Source: Crossaster papposus
Taxonomy: Eukaryota; Echinodermata; Asteroidea; Velatida; Solasteridae
Assembly (NCBI GenBank): GCA_037893245.1
Contig: JBAIAA010000351.1
Location: 620,001-684,000, forward strand
DNA: 64,000 nucleotides
Reading direction: 5' to 3'
Under the pieces are notes generated by a model, which did no database searches, was not told where the DNA came from, and saw only the letters and a list, made by a program, of their open reading frames with translations. The stretch's first letter is position 1; every line of letters starts with the position of its first letter. Positions 51,506 to 64,000 of the stretch are shown piece by piece. A program made the position numbers and the translations under genes.

Positions 51506-52322
51506 TTCAAAAGAACCTAAAAACAAATGTAAACATTGGTTTTTATGTTGATTATTTCCTAACGTTTCCAAAAATGTATAGTTTAGCAAATCTACACAAA
51601 CAGTGAACGAAACTTTCAATATGTACATTATGAACCTGACTTGGAGGCAAGGGCTTTACACACAAGCCACCCAACCAATCCTATCGGCTTGATCTGTTAG
51701 CTAAGCTTGATAGAATCCAAGGTATTATATTCCCATCGACCCAGTCCTATCGGCCTGACCTTAGCTAAGCTGGATAGAATCCAAGGTATTCATATTCCCA
51801 TCGACCCAATCCTACCGGCCTGACCTAATAGCTAAGCTGGATAGAATCCACGGTATTCATATAATAATAATAATTGGGGAGGCTAATCATCCTTACTTGC
51901 AGCTGGTGTGCTGAATTGCGAAGGATGCAAGTGACACCCAATGACTGTTCATGTGTCACGTCACATTAAAGAACCATTTTTTCAAAAGAACCTAAAAACA
52001 AATGTAAACATTGGTTTTTATGTTGATTATTTCCTAACGTTTCCAAAAATGTATAGTTTAGCAAATCTACACAAACAGTGAACGAAACTTTCAATATGTA
52101 CATTATGAACCTGACTTGGAGGCAAGGGCTTTACACACAAGCCACCCAACCAATCCTATCGGCTTGATCTGTTAGCTAAGCTTGATAGAATCCAAGGTAT
52201 TATATTCCCATCGACCCAGTCCTATCGGCCTGACCTTAGCTAAGCTGGATAGAATCCAAGGTATTCATATTCCCATCGACCCAATCCTACCGGCCTGACC
52301 TAATAGCTAAGCTGGATAGAAT

Positions 52323-53933
52323 CCACGGTATTCATATAATAATAATAATTGGGGAGGCTAATCATCCTTACTTGCAGCTGGTGTGCTGAATTGCGAAGGA
52401 TGCAAGTGACACCCAATGACTGTTCATGTGTCACGTCACATTAAAGAACCATTTTTTCAAAAGAACCTAAAAACAAATGTAAACATTGGTTTTTATGTTG
52501 ATTATTTCCTAATGTTTCCAAAAATGTATAGTTTAGCAAATCTACACAAACAGTGAACGAAACTTTCAATATGTACATTATGAACCTGACTTGGAGGCAA
52601 GGGCTTTACACACAAGCCACCCAACCAATCCTATCGGCTTGATCTGTTAGCTAAGCTTGATAGAATCCAAGGTATTATATTCCCATCGACCCAGTCCTAT
52701 CGGCCTGACCTTAGCTAAGCTGGATAGAATCCAAGGTATTCATATTCCCATCGACCCAATCCTACCGGCCTGACCTAATAGCTAAGCTGGATAGAATCCA
52801 CGGTATTCATATAATAATAATAATTGGGGAGGCTAATCATCCTTACTTGCAGCTGGTGTGCTGAATTGCGAACGATGCAAGTGACACCCAATGACTGTTC
52901 ATGTGTCACGTCACATTAAAGAACCATTTTTTCAAAAGAACCTAAAAACAAATGTAAACATTGGTTTTTATGTTGATTATTTCCTAACGTTTCCAAAAAT
53001 GTATAGTTTAGCAAATCTACACAAACAGTGAACGAAACTTTCAATATGTACATTATGAACCTGACTTGGAGGCAAGGGCTTTACACACAAGCCACCCAAC
53101 CAATCCTATCGGCTTGATCTGTTAGCTAAGCTTGATAGAATCCAAGGTATTATATTCCCATCGACCCAGTCCTATCGGCCTGACCTTAGCTAAGCTGGAT
53201 AGAATCCAAGGTATTCATATTCCCATCGACCCAATCCTACCGGCCTGACCTAATAGCTCAGCTGGATAGAATCCACGGTATTCATATAATAATAATAATT
53301 GGGGAGGCTAATCATCCTTACTTGCAGCTGGTGAGCTGAATTGCGAAGGATGCAAGTGACACCCAATGACTGTTCATGTGTCACGTCACATTAAAGAACC
53401 ATTTTTTCAAAAGAACCTAAAAACAAATGTAAACATTGGTTTTTATGTTGATTATTTCCCAACGTTTCCAAAAATGTATAGTTTAGCAAATCTACACAAA
53501 CAGTGAACGAAACTTTCAATATGTACATTATGAACCTGACTTGGAGGCAAGGGCTTTACACACAAGCCACCCAACCAATCCTATCGGCTTGATCTGTTAG
53601 CTAAGCTTGATAGAATCCAAGGTATTATATTCCCATCGACCCAGTCCTATCGGCCTGACCTTAGCTAAGCTGGATAGAATCCAAGGTATTCATATTCCCA
53701 TCGACCCAATCCTACCGGCCTGACCTAATAGCTCAGCTGGATAGAATCCACGGTATTCATATAATAATAATAATTGGGGAGGCTAATCATCCTTACTTGC
53801 AGCTGGTGTGCTGAATTGCGAAGGATGCAAGTGACACCCAATGACTGTTCATGTGTCACGTCACATTAAAGAACCATTTTTTCAAAAGAACCTAAAAACA
53901 AATGTAAACATTGGTTTTTATGTTGATTATTTC
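52323..53933 (+). repeat. Segment duplicated 18,983 bp away, distal copy
   Basis: Carries the partner variants 52873, 53259, 53460 and 53734. It has its own later changes, T at about 52513 (CCTAATGTTTCC) and A at about 53334 (GGTGAGCTGAA). Ends are estimated from the last shared and first unshared variants. Confidence 0.85.
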
Positions 53934-56255
53934 CTAACGTTTCCAAAAATGTATAGTTTAGCAAATCTACACAAACAGTGAACGAAACTTTCAATATGTA
54001 CATTATGAACCTGACTTGGAGGCAAGGGCTTTACACACAAGCCACCCAACCAATCCTATCGGCTTGATCTGTTAGCTAAGCTTGATAGAATCCAAGGTAT
54101 TATATTCCCATCGACCCAGTCCTATCGGCCTGACCTTATCTAAGCTGGATAGAATCCAAGGTATTCATATTCCCATCGACCCAATCCTACCGGCCTGACC
54201 TAATAGCTAAGCTGGATAGAATCCACGGTATTCATATAATAATAATAATTGGGGAGGCTAATCATCCTTACTTGCAGCTGGTGTGCTGAATTGCGAAGGA
54301 TGCAAGTGACACCCAATGACTGTTCATGTGTCACGTCACATTAAAGAACCATTTTTTCAAAAGAACCTAAAAACAAATGTAAACATTGGTTTTTATGTTG
54401 ATTATTTCCTAACGTTTCCAAAAATGTATAGTTTAGCAAATCTACACAAACAGTGAACGAAACTTTCAATATGTACATTATGAACCTGACTTGGAGGCAA
54501 GGGCTTTACACACAAGCCACCCAACCAATCCTATCGGCTTGATCTGTTAGCTAAGCTTGATAGAATCCAAGGTATTATATTCCCATCGACCCAGTCCTAT
54601 CGGCCTGACCTTAGCTAAGCTGGATAGAATCCAAGGTATTCATATTCCCATCGACCCAATCCTACCGGCCTGACCTAATAGCTAAGCTGGATAGAATCCA
54701 CGGTATTCATATAATAATAATAATTGGGGAGGCTAATCATCCTTACTTGCAGCTGGTGTGCTGAATTGCGAAGGATGCAAGTGACACCCAATGACTGTTC
54801 ATGTGTCACGTCACATTAAAGAACCATTTTTTCAAAAGAACCTAAAAACAAATGTAAACATTGGTTTTTATGTTGATTATTTCCTAACGTTTCCAAAAAT
54901 GTATAGTTTAGCAAATCTACACAAACAGTGAACGAAACTTTCAATATGTACATTATGAACCTGACTTGGAGGCAAGGGCTTTACACACAAGCCACCCAAC
55001 CAATCCTATCGGCTTGATCTGTTAGCTAAGCTTGATAGAATCCAAGGTATTATATTCCCATCGACCCAGTCCTATCGGCCTGACCTTAGCTAAGCTGGAT
55101 AGAATCCAAGGTATTCATATTCCCATCGACCCAATCCTACCGGCCTGACCTAATAGCTAAGCTGGATAGAATCCACGGTATTCATATAATAATAATAATT
55201 GGGGAGGCTAATCATCCTTACTTGCAGCTGGTGTGCTGAATTGCGAAGGATGCAAGTGACACCCAATGACTGTTCATGTGTCACGTCACATTAAAGAACC
55301 ATTTTTTCAAAAGAACCTAAAAACAAATGTAAACATTGGTTTTTATGTTGATTATTTCCTAACGTTTCCAAAAATGTATAGTTTAGCAAATCTACACAAA
55401 CAGTGAACGAAACTTTCAATATGTACATTATGAACCTGACTTGGAGGCAAGGGCTTTACACACAAGCCACCCAACCAATCCTATCGGCTTGATCTGTTAG
55501 CTAAGCTTGATATAATCCAAGGTATTATATTCCCATCGACCCAGTCCTATCGGCCTGACCTTAGCTAAGCTGGATAGAATCCAAGGTATTCATATTCCCA
55601 TCGACCCAATTCTACCGGCCTGACCTAATAGCTAAGCTGGATAGAATCCACGGTATTCATATAATAATAATAATTGGGGAGGCTAATCATCCTTACTTGC
55701 AGCTGGTGTGCTGAATTGCGAAGGATGCAAGTGACACCCAATGACTGTTCATGTGTCACGTCACATTAAAGAACCATTTTTTCAAAAGAACCTAAAAACA
55801 AATGTAAACATTGGTTTTTATGTTGATTATTTCCTAACGTTTCCAAAAATGTATAGTTTAGCAAATCTACACAAACAGTGAACGAAACTTTCAATATGTA
55901 CATTATGAACCTGACTTGGAGGCAAGGGCTTTACACACAAGCCACCCAACCAATCCTATCGGCTTGATCTGTTAGCTAAGCTTGATAGAATCCAAGGTAT
56001 TATATTCCCATCGACCCAGTCCTATCGGCCTGACCTTAGCTAAGCTGGATAGAATCCAAGGTATTCATATTCCCATCGACCCAATCCTACCGGCCTGACC
56101 TAATAGCTAAGCTGGATAGAATCCACGGTATTCATATAATAATAATAATTGGGGAGGCTAATCATCCTTACTTGCAGCTGGTGTGCTGAATTGCGAAGGA
56201 TGCAAGTGACACCCAATGACTGTTCATGTGTCACGTCACATTAAAGAACCATTTT

Positions 56256-57203
56256 TTCAAAAGAACCTAAAAACAAATGTAAACATTAGTTTTTATGTTG
56301 ATTATTTCCTAACGTTTCCAAAAATGTATAGTTTAGCAAATCTACACAAACAGTGAACGAAACTTTCAATATGTACATTATGAACCTGACTTGGAGGCAA
56401 GGGCTTTACACACAAGCCACCCAACCAATCCTATCGGCTTGATCTGTTAGCTAAGCTTGATAGAATCCAAGGTATTATATTCCCATCGACCCAGTCCTAT
56501 CGGACTGACCTTAGCAGCTGGATAGAATCCAAGGTATTCATATTCCCATCGACCCAATCCTACCGGCCTGACCTAATAGCTAAGCTGGATAGAATCCACG
56601 GTATTCATATAATAATAATAATTGGGGAGGCTAATCATCCTTACTTGCAGCTGGTGTGCTGAATTGCGAAGGATGCAAGTGACACCCAATGACTGTTCAT
56701 GTGTCACGTCACATTAAAGAACCATTTTTTCAAAAGAACCTAAAAACAAATGTAAACATTGGTTTTTATGTTGATTATTTCCTAACGTTTCCAAAAATGT
56801 ATAGTTTAGCAAATCTACACAAACAGTGAACGAAACTTTCAATATGTACATTATGGACCGGACTTGGAGGCAAGGGCTTTACACACAAGCCACCCAACCA
56901 ATCCTATCGGCTTGATCTGTTAGCTAAGCTTGATAGAATCCAAGGTATTATATTCCCATCGACCCAGTCCTATCGGCCTGACCTTAGCTAAGCTGGATAG
57001 AATCCAAGGTATTCATATTCCCATCGACCCAATCCTACCGGCCTGACCTAATAGCTAAGCTGGATAGAATCCACGGTATTCATACAATAATAATAATTGG
57101 GGAGGCTAATCATCCTTACTTGCAGCTGGTGTGCTGAATTGCGAAGGATGCAAGTGACACCCAATGACTGTTCATGTGTCACGTCACATTAAAGAACCAT
57201 TTT
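56256..57203 (+). repeat. Distal copy of the 27,462 bp duplication
   Basis: Shares 56504, 56856 and 56860 with the proximal copy, but A at 56288 (ACATTAGTTT) is shared instead with 48217 and 51065. The unit starting 56256 is thus a mosaic, with a switch between 56288 and 56504. C at about 57085 (CATACAATAAT) is private. Confidence 0.83.
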
Positions 57204-58153
57204 TTCAAAAGAACCTAAAAACAAATGTAAACATTGGTTTTTATGTTGATTATTTCCTAACGTTTCCAAAAATGTATAGTTTAGCAAATCTACACAAACA
57301 GTGAACGAAACTTTCAATATGTACATTATGAACCTGACTTGGAGGCAAGGGCTTTACACACAAGCCACCCAACCAATCCTATCGGCTTGATCTGTTAGCT
57401 AAGCTTGATAGAATCCAAGGTATTATATTCCCATCGACCCAGTCCTATCGGCCTGACCTTAGCTAAGCTGGATAGAATCCAAGGTATTCATATTCCCATC
57501 GACCCAATCCTACCGGCCTGACCTAATAGCTAAGCTGGATAGAATCCACGGTATTCATATAATAATAATAATTGGGGAGGCTAATCATCCTTACTTGCAG
57601 CTGGTGTGCTGAATTGCGAAGGATGCAAGTGACACCCAATGACTGTTCATGTGTCACGTCACATTAAAGAACCATTTTTTCAAAAGAACCTAAAAACAAA
57701 TGTAAACATTGGTTTTTATGTTGATTATTTCCTAACGTTTCCAAAAATGTATAGTTTAGCAAATCTACACAAACAGTGAACGAAACTTTCAATATGTACA
57801 TTATGAACCTGACTTGGAGGCAAGGGCTTTACACACAAGCCACCCAACCAATCCTATCGGCTTGATCTGTTAGCTAAGCTTGATAGAATCCAAGGTATTA
57901 TATTCCCATCGACCCAGTCCTATCGGCCTGACCTTAGCTAAGCTGGATAGAATCCAAGGTATTCATATTCCCATCGACCCAATCCTACCGGCCTGACCTA
58001 ATAGCTAAGCTGGATAGAATCCACGGTATTCATATAATAATAATAATTGGGGAGGCTAATCATCCTTACTTGCAGCTGGTGTGCTGAATTGCGAAGGATG
58101 CAAGTGACACCCAATGACTGTTCATGTGTCACGTCACATTAAAGAACCATTTT

Positions 58154-59578
58154 TTCAAAAGAACCTAAAAACAAATGTAAACATTGGTTTTTATGTTGAT
58201 TATTTCCTAACGTTTCCAAAAATGTATAGTTTAGCAAATCTACACAAACAGTGAACGAAACTTTCAATATGTACATTATGAACCTGACTTGGAGGCAAGG
58301 GCTTTACACACAAGCCACCCAACCAATCCTATCGGCTTGATCTGTTAGCTAAGCTTGATAGAATCCAAGGTATTATATTCCCATCGACCCAGTCCTATCG
58401 GCCTGACATTAGCTAAGCTGGATAGAATCCAAGGTATTCATATTCCCATCGACCCAATCCTACCGGCCTGACCTAATAGCTAAGCTGGATAGAATCCACG
58501 GTATTCATATAATAATAATAATTGGGGAGGCTAATCATCCTTACTTGCAGCTGGTGTGCTGAATTGCGAAGGATGCAAGTGACACCCAATGACTGTTCAT
58601 GTGTCACGTCACATTAAAGAACCATTTTTTCAAAAGAACCTAAAAACAAATGTAAACATTGGTTTTTATGTTGATTATTTCCTAACGTTTCCAAAAATGT
58701 ATAGTTTAGCAAATCTACACAAACAGTGAACGAAACTTTCAATATGTACATTATGAACCTGACTTGGAGGCAAGGGCTTTACACACAAGCCACCCAACCA
58801 ATCCTATCGGCTTGATCTGTTAGCTAAGCTTGATAGAATCCAAGGTATTATATTCCCATCGACCCAGTCCTATCGGCCTGACCTTAGCTAAGCTGGATAG
58901 AATCCAAGGTATTCATATTCCCATCGACCCAATCCTACCGGCCTGACCTAATAGCTAAGCTGGATAGAATCCACGGTATTCATATAATAATAATAATTGG
59001 GGAGGCTAATCATCCTTACTTGCAGCTGGTGTGCTGAATTGCGAAGGATGCAAGTGACACCCAATGACTGTTCATGTGTCACGTCACATTAAAGAACCAT
59101 TTTTTCAAAAGAACCTAAAAACAAATGTAAACATTGGTTTTTATGTTGATTATTTCCTAACGTTTCCAAAAATGTATAGTTTAGCAAATCTACACAAACA
59201 GTGAACGAAACTTTCAATATGTACATTATGAACATGACTTGGAGGCAAGGGCTTTACACACAAGCCACCCAACCAATCCTATCGGCTTGATCTGTTAGCT
59301 AAGCTTGATAGAATCCAAGGTATTATATTCCCATCGACCCAGTCCTATCGGCCTGACCTTAGCTAAGCTGGATAGAATCTAAGGTATTCATATTCCCATC
59401 GACCCAATCCTACCGGCCTGACCTAATAGCTAAGCTGGATAGAATCCACGGTATTCATATAATAATAATAATTGGGGAGGCTAATCATCCTTACTTGCAG
59501 CTGGTGTGCTGAATTGCGAAGGATGCAAGTGACACCCAATGACTGTTCATGTGTCACGTCACATTAAAGAACCATTTT
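58154..59578 (+). repeat. Distal copy of the 36,006 bp duplication
   Basis: Carries A at 58408 and T at 59380, matching 22402 and 23374. A private A at about 59234 (GAACATGACTT) shows later change. T at 61280, exactly 1,900 bp (four units) beyond 59380, suggests a further local four-unit duplication. Confidence 0.72.
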
Positions 59579-62500
59579 TTCAAAAGAACCTAAAAACAAA
59601 TGTAAACATTGGTTTTTATGTTGATTATTTCCTAACGTTTCCAAAAATGTATAGTTTAGCAAATCTACACAAACAGTGAACGAAACTTTCAATATGTACA
59701 TTATGAACCTGACTTGGAGGCAAGGGCTTTACACACAAGCCACCCAACCAATCCTATCGGCTTGATCTGTTAGCTAAGCTTGATAGAATCCAAGGTATTA
59801 TATTCCCATCGACCCAGTCCTATCGGCCTGACCTTAGCTAAGCTGGATAGAATCCAAGGTATTCATATTCCCATCGACCCAATCCTACCGGCCTGACCTA
59901 ATAGCTAAGCTGGATAGAATCCACGGTATTCATATAATAATAATAATTGGGGAGGCTAATCATCCTTACTTGCAGCTGGTGTGCTGAATTGCGAAGGATG
60001 CAAGTGACACCCAATGACTGTTCATGTGTCACGTCACATTAAAGAACCATTTTTTCAAAAGAACCTAAAAACAAATGTAAACATTGGTTTTTATGTTGAT
60101 TATTTCCTAACGTTTCCAAAAATGTATAGTTTAGCAAATCTACACAAACAGTGAACGAAACTTTCAATATGTACATTATGAACCTGACTTGGAGGCAAGG
60201 GCTTTACACACAAGCCACCCAACCAATCCTATCGGCTTGATCTGTTAGCTAAGCTTGATAGAATCCAAGGTATTATATTCCCATCGACCCAGTCCTATCG
60301 GCCTGACCTTAGCTAAGCTGGATAGAATCCAAGGTATTCATATTCCCATCGACCCAATCCTACCGGCCTGACCTAATAGCTAAGCTGGATAGAATCCACG
60401 GTATTCATATAATAATAATAATTGGGGAGGCTAATCATCCTTACTTGCAGCTGGTGTGCTGAATTGCGAAGGATGCAAGTGACACCCAATGACTGTTCAT
60501 GTGTCACGTCACATTAAAGAACCATTTTTTCAAAAGAACCTAAAAACAAATGTAAACATTGGTTTTTATGTTGATTATTTCCTAACGTTTCCAAAAATGT
60601 ATAGTTTAGCAAATCTACACAAACAGTGAACGAAACTTTCAATATGTACATTATGAACCTGACTTGGAGGCAAGGGCTTTACACACAAGCCACCCAACCA
60701 ATCCTATCGGCTTGATCTGTTAGCTAAGCTTGATAGAATCCAAGGTATTATATTCCCATCGACCCAGTCCTATCGGCCTGACCTTAGCTAAGCTGGATAG
60801 AATCCAAGGTATTCATATTCCCATCGACCCAATCCTACCGGCCTGACCTAATAGCTAAGCTGGATAGAATCCACGGTATTCATATAATAATAATAATTGG
60901 GGAGGCTAATCATCCTTACTTGCAGCTGGTGTGCTGAATTGCGAAGGATGCAAGTGACACCCAATGACTGTTCATGTGTCACGTCACATTAAAGAACCAT
61001 TTTTTCAAAAGAACCTAAAAACAAATGTAAACATTGGTTTTTATGTTGATTATTTCCTAACGTTTCCAAAAATGTATAGTTTAGCAAATCTACACAAACA
61101 GTGAACGAAACTTTCAATATGTACATTATGAACCTGACTTGGAGGCAAGGGCTTTACACACAAGCCACCCAACCAATCCTATCGGCTTGATCTGTTAGCT
61201 AAGCTTGATAGAATCCAAGGTATTATATTCCCATCGACCCAGTCCTATCGGCCTGACCTTAGCTAAGCTGGATAGAATCTAAGGTATTCATATTCCCATC
61301 GACCCAATCCTACCGGCCTGACCTAATAGCTAAGCTGGATAGAATCCACGGTATTCATATAATAATAATAATTGGGGAGGCTAATCATCCTTACTTGCAG
61401 CTGGTGTGCTGAATTGCGAAGGATGCAAGTGACACCCAATGACTGTTCATGTGTCACGTCACATTAAAGAACCATTTTTTCAAAAGAACCTAAAAACAAA
61501 TGTAAACATTGGTTTTTATGTTGATTATTTCCTAACGTTTCCAAAAATGTATAGTTTAGCAAATCTACACAAACAGTGAACGAAACTTTCAATATGTACA
61601 TTATGAACCTGACTTGGAGGCAAGGGCTTTACACACAAGCCACCCAACCAATCCTATCGGCTTGATCTGTTAGCTAAGCTTGATAGAATCCAAGGTATTA
61701 TATTCCCATCGACCCAGTCCTATCGGCCTGACCTTAGCTAAGCTGGATAGAATCCAAGGTATTCATATTCCCATCGACCCAATCCTACCGGCCTGACCTA
61801 ATAGCTAAGCTGGATAGAATCCACGGTATTCATATAATAATAATAATTGGGGAGGCTAATCATCCTTACTTGCAGCTGGTGTGCTGAATTGCGAAGGATG
61901 CAAGTGACACCCAATGACTGTTCATGTGTCACGTCACATTAAAGAACCATTTTTTCAAAAGAACCTAAAAACAAATGTAAACATTGGTTTTTATGTTGAT
62001 TATTTCCTAACGTTTCCAAAAATGTATAGTTTAGCAAATCTACACAAACAGTGAACGAAACTTTCAATATGTACATTATGAACCTGACTTGGAGGCAAGG
62101 GCTTTACACACAAGCCACCCAACCAATCCTATCGGCTTGATCTGTTAGCTAAGCTTGATAGAATCCAAGGTATTATATTCCCATCGACCCAGTCCTATCG
62201 GCCTGACCTTAGCTAAGCTGGATAGAATCCAAGGTATTCATATTCCCATCGACCCAATCCTACCGGCCTGACCTAATAGCTAAGCTGGATAGAATCCACG
62301 GTATTCATATAATAATAATAATTGGGGAGGCTAATCATCCTTACTTGCAGCTGGTGTGCTGAATTGCGAAGGATGCAAGTGACACCCAATGACTGTTCAT
62401 GTGTCACGTCACATTAAAGAACCATTTTTTCAAAAGAACCTAAAAACAAATGTAAACATTGGTTTTTATGTTGATTATTTCCTAACGTTTCCAAAAATGT

Positions 62501-63853
62501 ATAGTTTAGCAAATCTACACAAACAGTGAACGAAACTTTCAATATGTACATTATGAACCTGACTTGGAGGCAAGGGCTTTACACACAAGCCACCCAACCA
62601 ATCCTATCGGCTTGATCTGTTAGCTAAGCTTGATAGAATCCAAGGTATTATATTCCCATCGACCCAGTCCTATCGGCCTGACCTTAGCTAAGCTGGATAG
62701 AATCCAAGGTATTCATATTCCCATCGACCCAATCCTACCGGCCTGACCTAATAGCTAAGCTGGATAGAATCCACGGTATTCATATAATAATAATAATTGG
62801 GGAGGCTAATCATCCTTACTTGCAGCTGGTGTGCTGAATTGCGAAGGATGCAAGTGACACCCAATGACTGTTCATGTGTCACGTCACATTAAAGAACCAT
62901 TTTTTCAAAAGAACCTAAAAACAAATGTAAACATTGGTTTTTATGTTGATTATTTCCTAACGTTTCCAAAAATGTATAGTTTAGCAAATCTACACAAACA
63001 GTGAACGAAACTTTCAATATGTACATTATGAACCTGACTTGGAGGCAAGGGCTTTACACACAAGCCACCCAACCAATCCTATCGGCTTGATCTGTTAGCT
63101 AAGCTTGATAGAATCCAAGGTATTATATTCCCATCGACCCAGTCCTATCGGCCTGACCTTAGCTAAGCTGGATAGAATCCAAGGTATTCATATTCCCATC
63201 GACCCAATCCTACCGGCCTGACCTAATAGCTAAGCTGGATAGAATCCACGGTATTCATATAATAATAATAATTGGGGAGGCTAATCATCCTTACTTGCAG
63301 CTGGTGTGCTGAATTGCGAAGGATGCAAGTGACACCCAATGACTGTTCATGTGTCACGTCACATTAAAGAACCATTTTTTCAAAAGAACCTAAAAACAAA
63401 TGTAAACATTGGTTTTTATGTTGATTATTTCCTAACGTTTCCAAAAATGTATAGTTTAGCAAATCTACACAAACAGTGAACGAAACTTTCAATATGTACA
63501 TTATGAACCTGACTTGGAGGCAAGGGCTTTACACACAAGCCACCCAACCAATCCTATCGGCTTGATCTGTTAGCTAAGCTTGATAGAATCCAAGGTATTA
63601 TATTCCCATCGACCCAGTCCTATCGGCCTGACCTTAGCTAAGCTGGATAGAATCCAAGGTATTCATATTCCCATCGACCCAATCCTACCGGCCTGACCTA
63701 ATAGCTAAGCTGGATAGAATCCACGGTATTCATATAATAATAATAATTGGGGAGGCTAATCATCCTTACTTGCAGCTGGTGTGCTGAATTGCGAAGGATG
63801 CAAGTGACACCCAATGACTGTTCATGTGTCACGTCACATTAAAGAACCATTTT

Positions 63854-64000
63854 TTCAAAAGAACCTAAAAACAAATGTAAACATTGGTTTTTATGTTGAT
63901 TATTTCCTAACGTTTCCAAAAATGTATAGTTTAGCAAATCTACACAAACAGTGAACGAAACTTTCAATATGTACATTATGAACCTGACTTGGAGGCAAGG
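63854..64000 (+). repeat. Partial unit at the window end
   Basis: The first 147 bases of a standard unit, cut by the window edge. The array therefore continues beyond it. Confidence 0.97.

Larger units (their letters stand above)
1..64000 (+). repeat. Satellite DNA array, 475 bp monomer, about 130.3 units
   Basis: The same block recurs end to end in one orientation. Using TTCAAAAG at base 1 as phase marker I located 130 complete units and a 147-base partial unit; 91 are exactly 475 bp. Most units differ from the next by zero to two bases, and no unrelated sequence, transposon or strand switch interrupts them. Known biology: such arrays are typical of eukaryotic centromeric, pericentromeric or subtelomeric heterochromatin and are homogenised by unequal crossover and gene conversion. 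I do not recognise the family, so the location and species are undetermined. The window starts and ends inside the array, so its true length is unknown. No stretch here holds a gene. Confidence 0.98.
33473..64000 (+). repeat. Homogenised domain, distal part
   Basis: Sixty-four complete units and one partial unit, all 475 or 473 bp except a 476 bp unit at 40590 (one extra C, CTACACACAACAGTG, near 40681). Rare point variants shared at fixed offsets reveal several overlapping duplications, listed separately. Otherwise the sequence follows consensus and holds no gene. Confidence 0.95.

Noticed and set aside
1..64000. CRISPR array
   Set aside because: Whole 475 bp units repeat with no short repeats separating unique spacers; the internal 65-67 bp subrepeats are themselves similar to one another.
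1..64000. rDNA intergenic spacer repeats
   Set aside because: Subrepeats within a spacer can look like this, but 64 kb contains no rRNA gene or recognisable rDNA promoter.
1..64000. Tandemly arrayed Helitron or other transposon with a core of tandem repeats
   Set aside because: The plan of unique half, short tandem core and microsatellite recalls some non-autonomous elements, but I see no element ends, terminal inverted repeats, target duplications or transposase remnant. An ancient transposon origin stays possible but unsupported.

Overview
The whole 64 kb window is one head-to-tail satellite DNA array. I find no protein-coding gene, rRNA, tRNA, CRISPR array, insertion sequence or transposon, and no unrelated sequence breaks the array. 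Every monomer lies on the same strand. Taking the first base of the window (TTCAAAAG) as phase 0, I traced 130 complete units plus a final 147-base partial unit (63854-64000). Their lengths sum exactly to the window. Of the 130, 91 are 475 bp and 16 are 473 bp. The other 23 are 344, 408, 471, 476 (x3), 478 (x4), 605 (x4), 669 (x2), 672 (x3), 680 and 681 (x3) bp. A long, uniform, strand-constant array of this kind suggests eukaryotic constitutive heterochromatin (centromeric, pericentromeric or subtelomeric). I do not recognise the family and cannot name the species.

Each 475 bp monomer has two halves. A unique half (about bases 1-171 and 371-475 of the unit) carries a near-perfect AT-rich dyad (bases 13-40), two small hairpins and a T6 run. 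A core (about 172-370) is made of three diverged subrepeats of about 65-67 bp and ends in a short (ATA)n tract. Nearly all length variation is gain or loss of whole subrepeats: 1 in the 344 bp unit, 2 in the 408 bp unit, 3 in the standard unit, 5 in the 605 bp unit, and 6 in the 669, 672, 680 and 681 bp units.

Layout. 1-1901: four standard units. 1902-9209: three nearly identical copies of a 2,436 bp higher-order repeat (HOR) of four distinct units (672+681+478+605). 9210-9878: a 669 bp unit with a duplicated core. 9879-12725: mostly standard units. 12726-15157: a second, partial copy of the HOR entered through a chimeric 680 bp unit. 15158-15976: one standard unit and the 344 bp unit. 15977-64000: a highly homogenised domain of 475/473 bp units with one 408 bp unit at 33065. 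Inside that domain rare shared point variants reveal younger HORs (4-mer of 1,898 bp, 6-mer of 2,848 bp) and dispersed direct duplications at offsets of 9,900, 18,983, 27,462 and 36,006 bp.

The most interesting unexplained signal is in the subrepeats. They contain TAGCTAAGCTGG, a full match to the RNA polymerase III A-box consensus, inside a stretch like a tRNA D arm (four units carry TAGCTCAGCTGGATAGA). A weak B-box-like motif follows 36-37 bp later, and a T6 run lies at the end of each unit. This raises the possibility of a tRNA/SINE-derived satellite, or of monomer-length Pol III transcripts. That is inference and needs testing.
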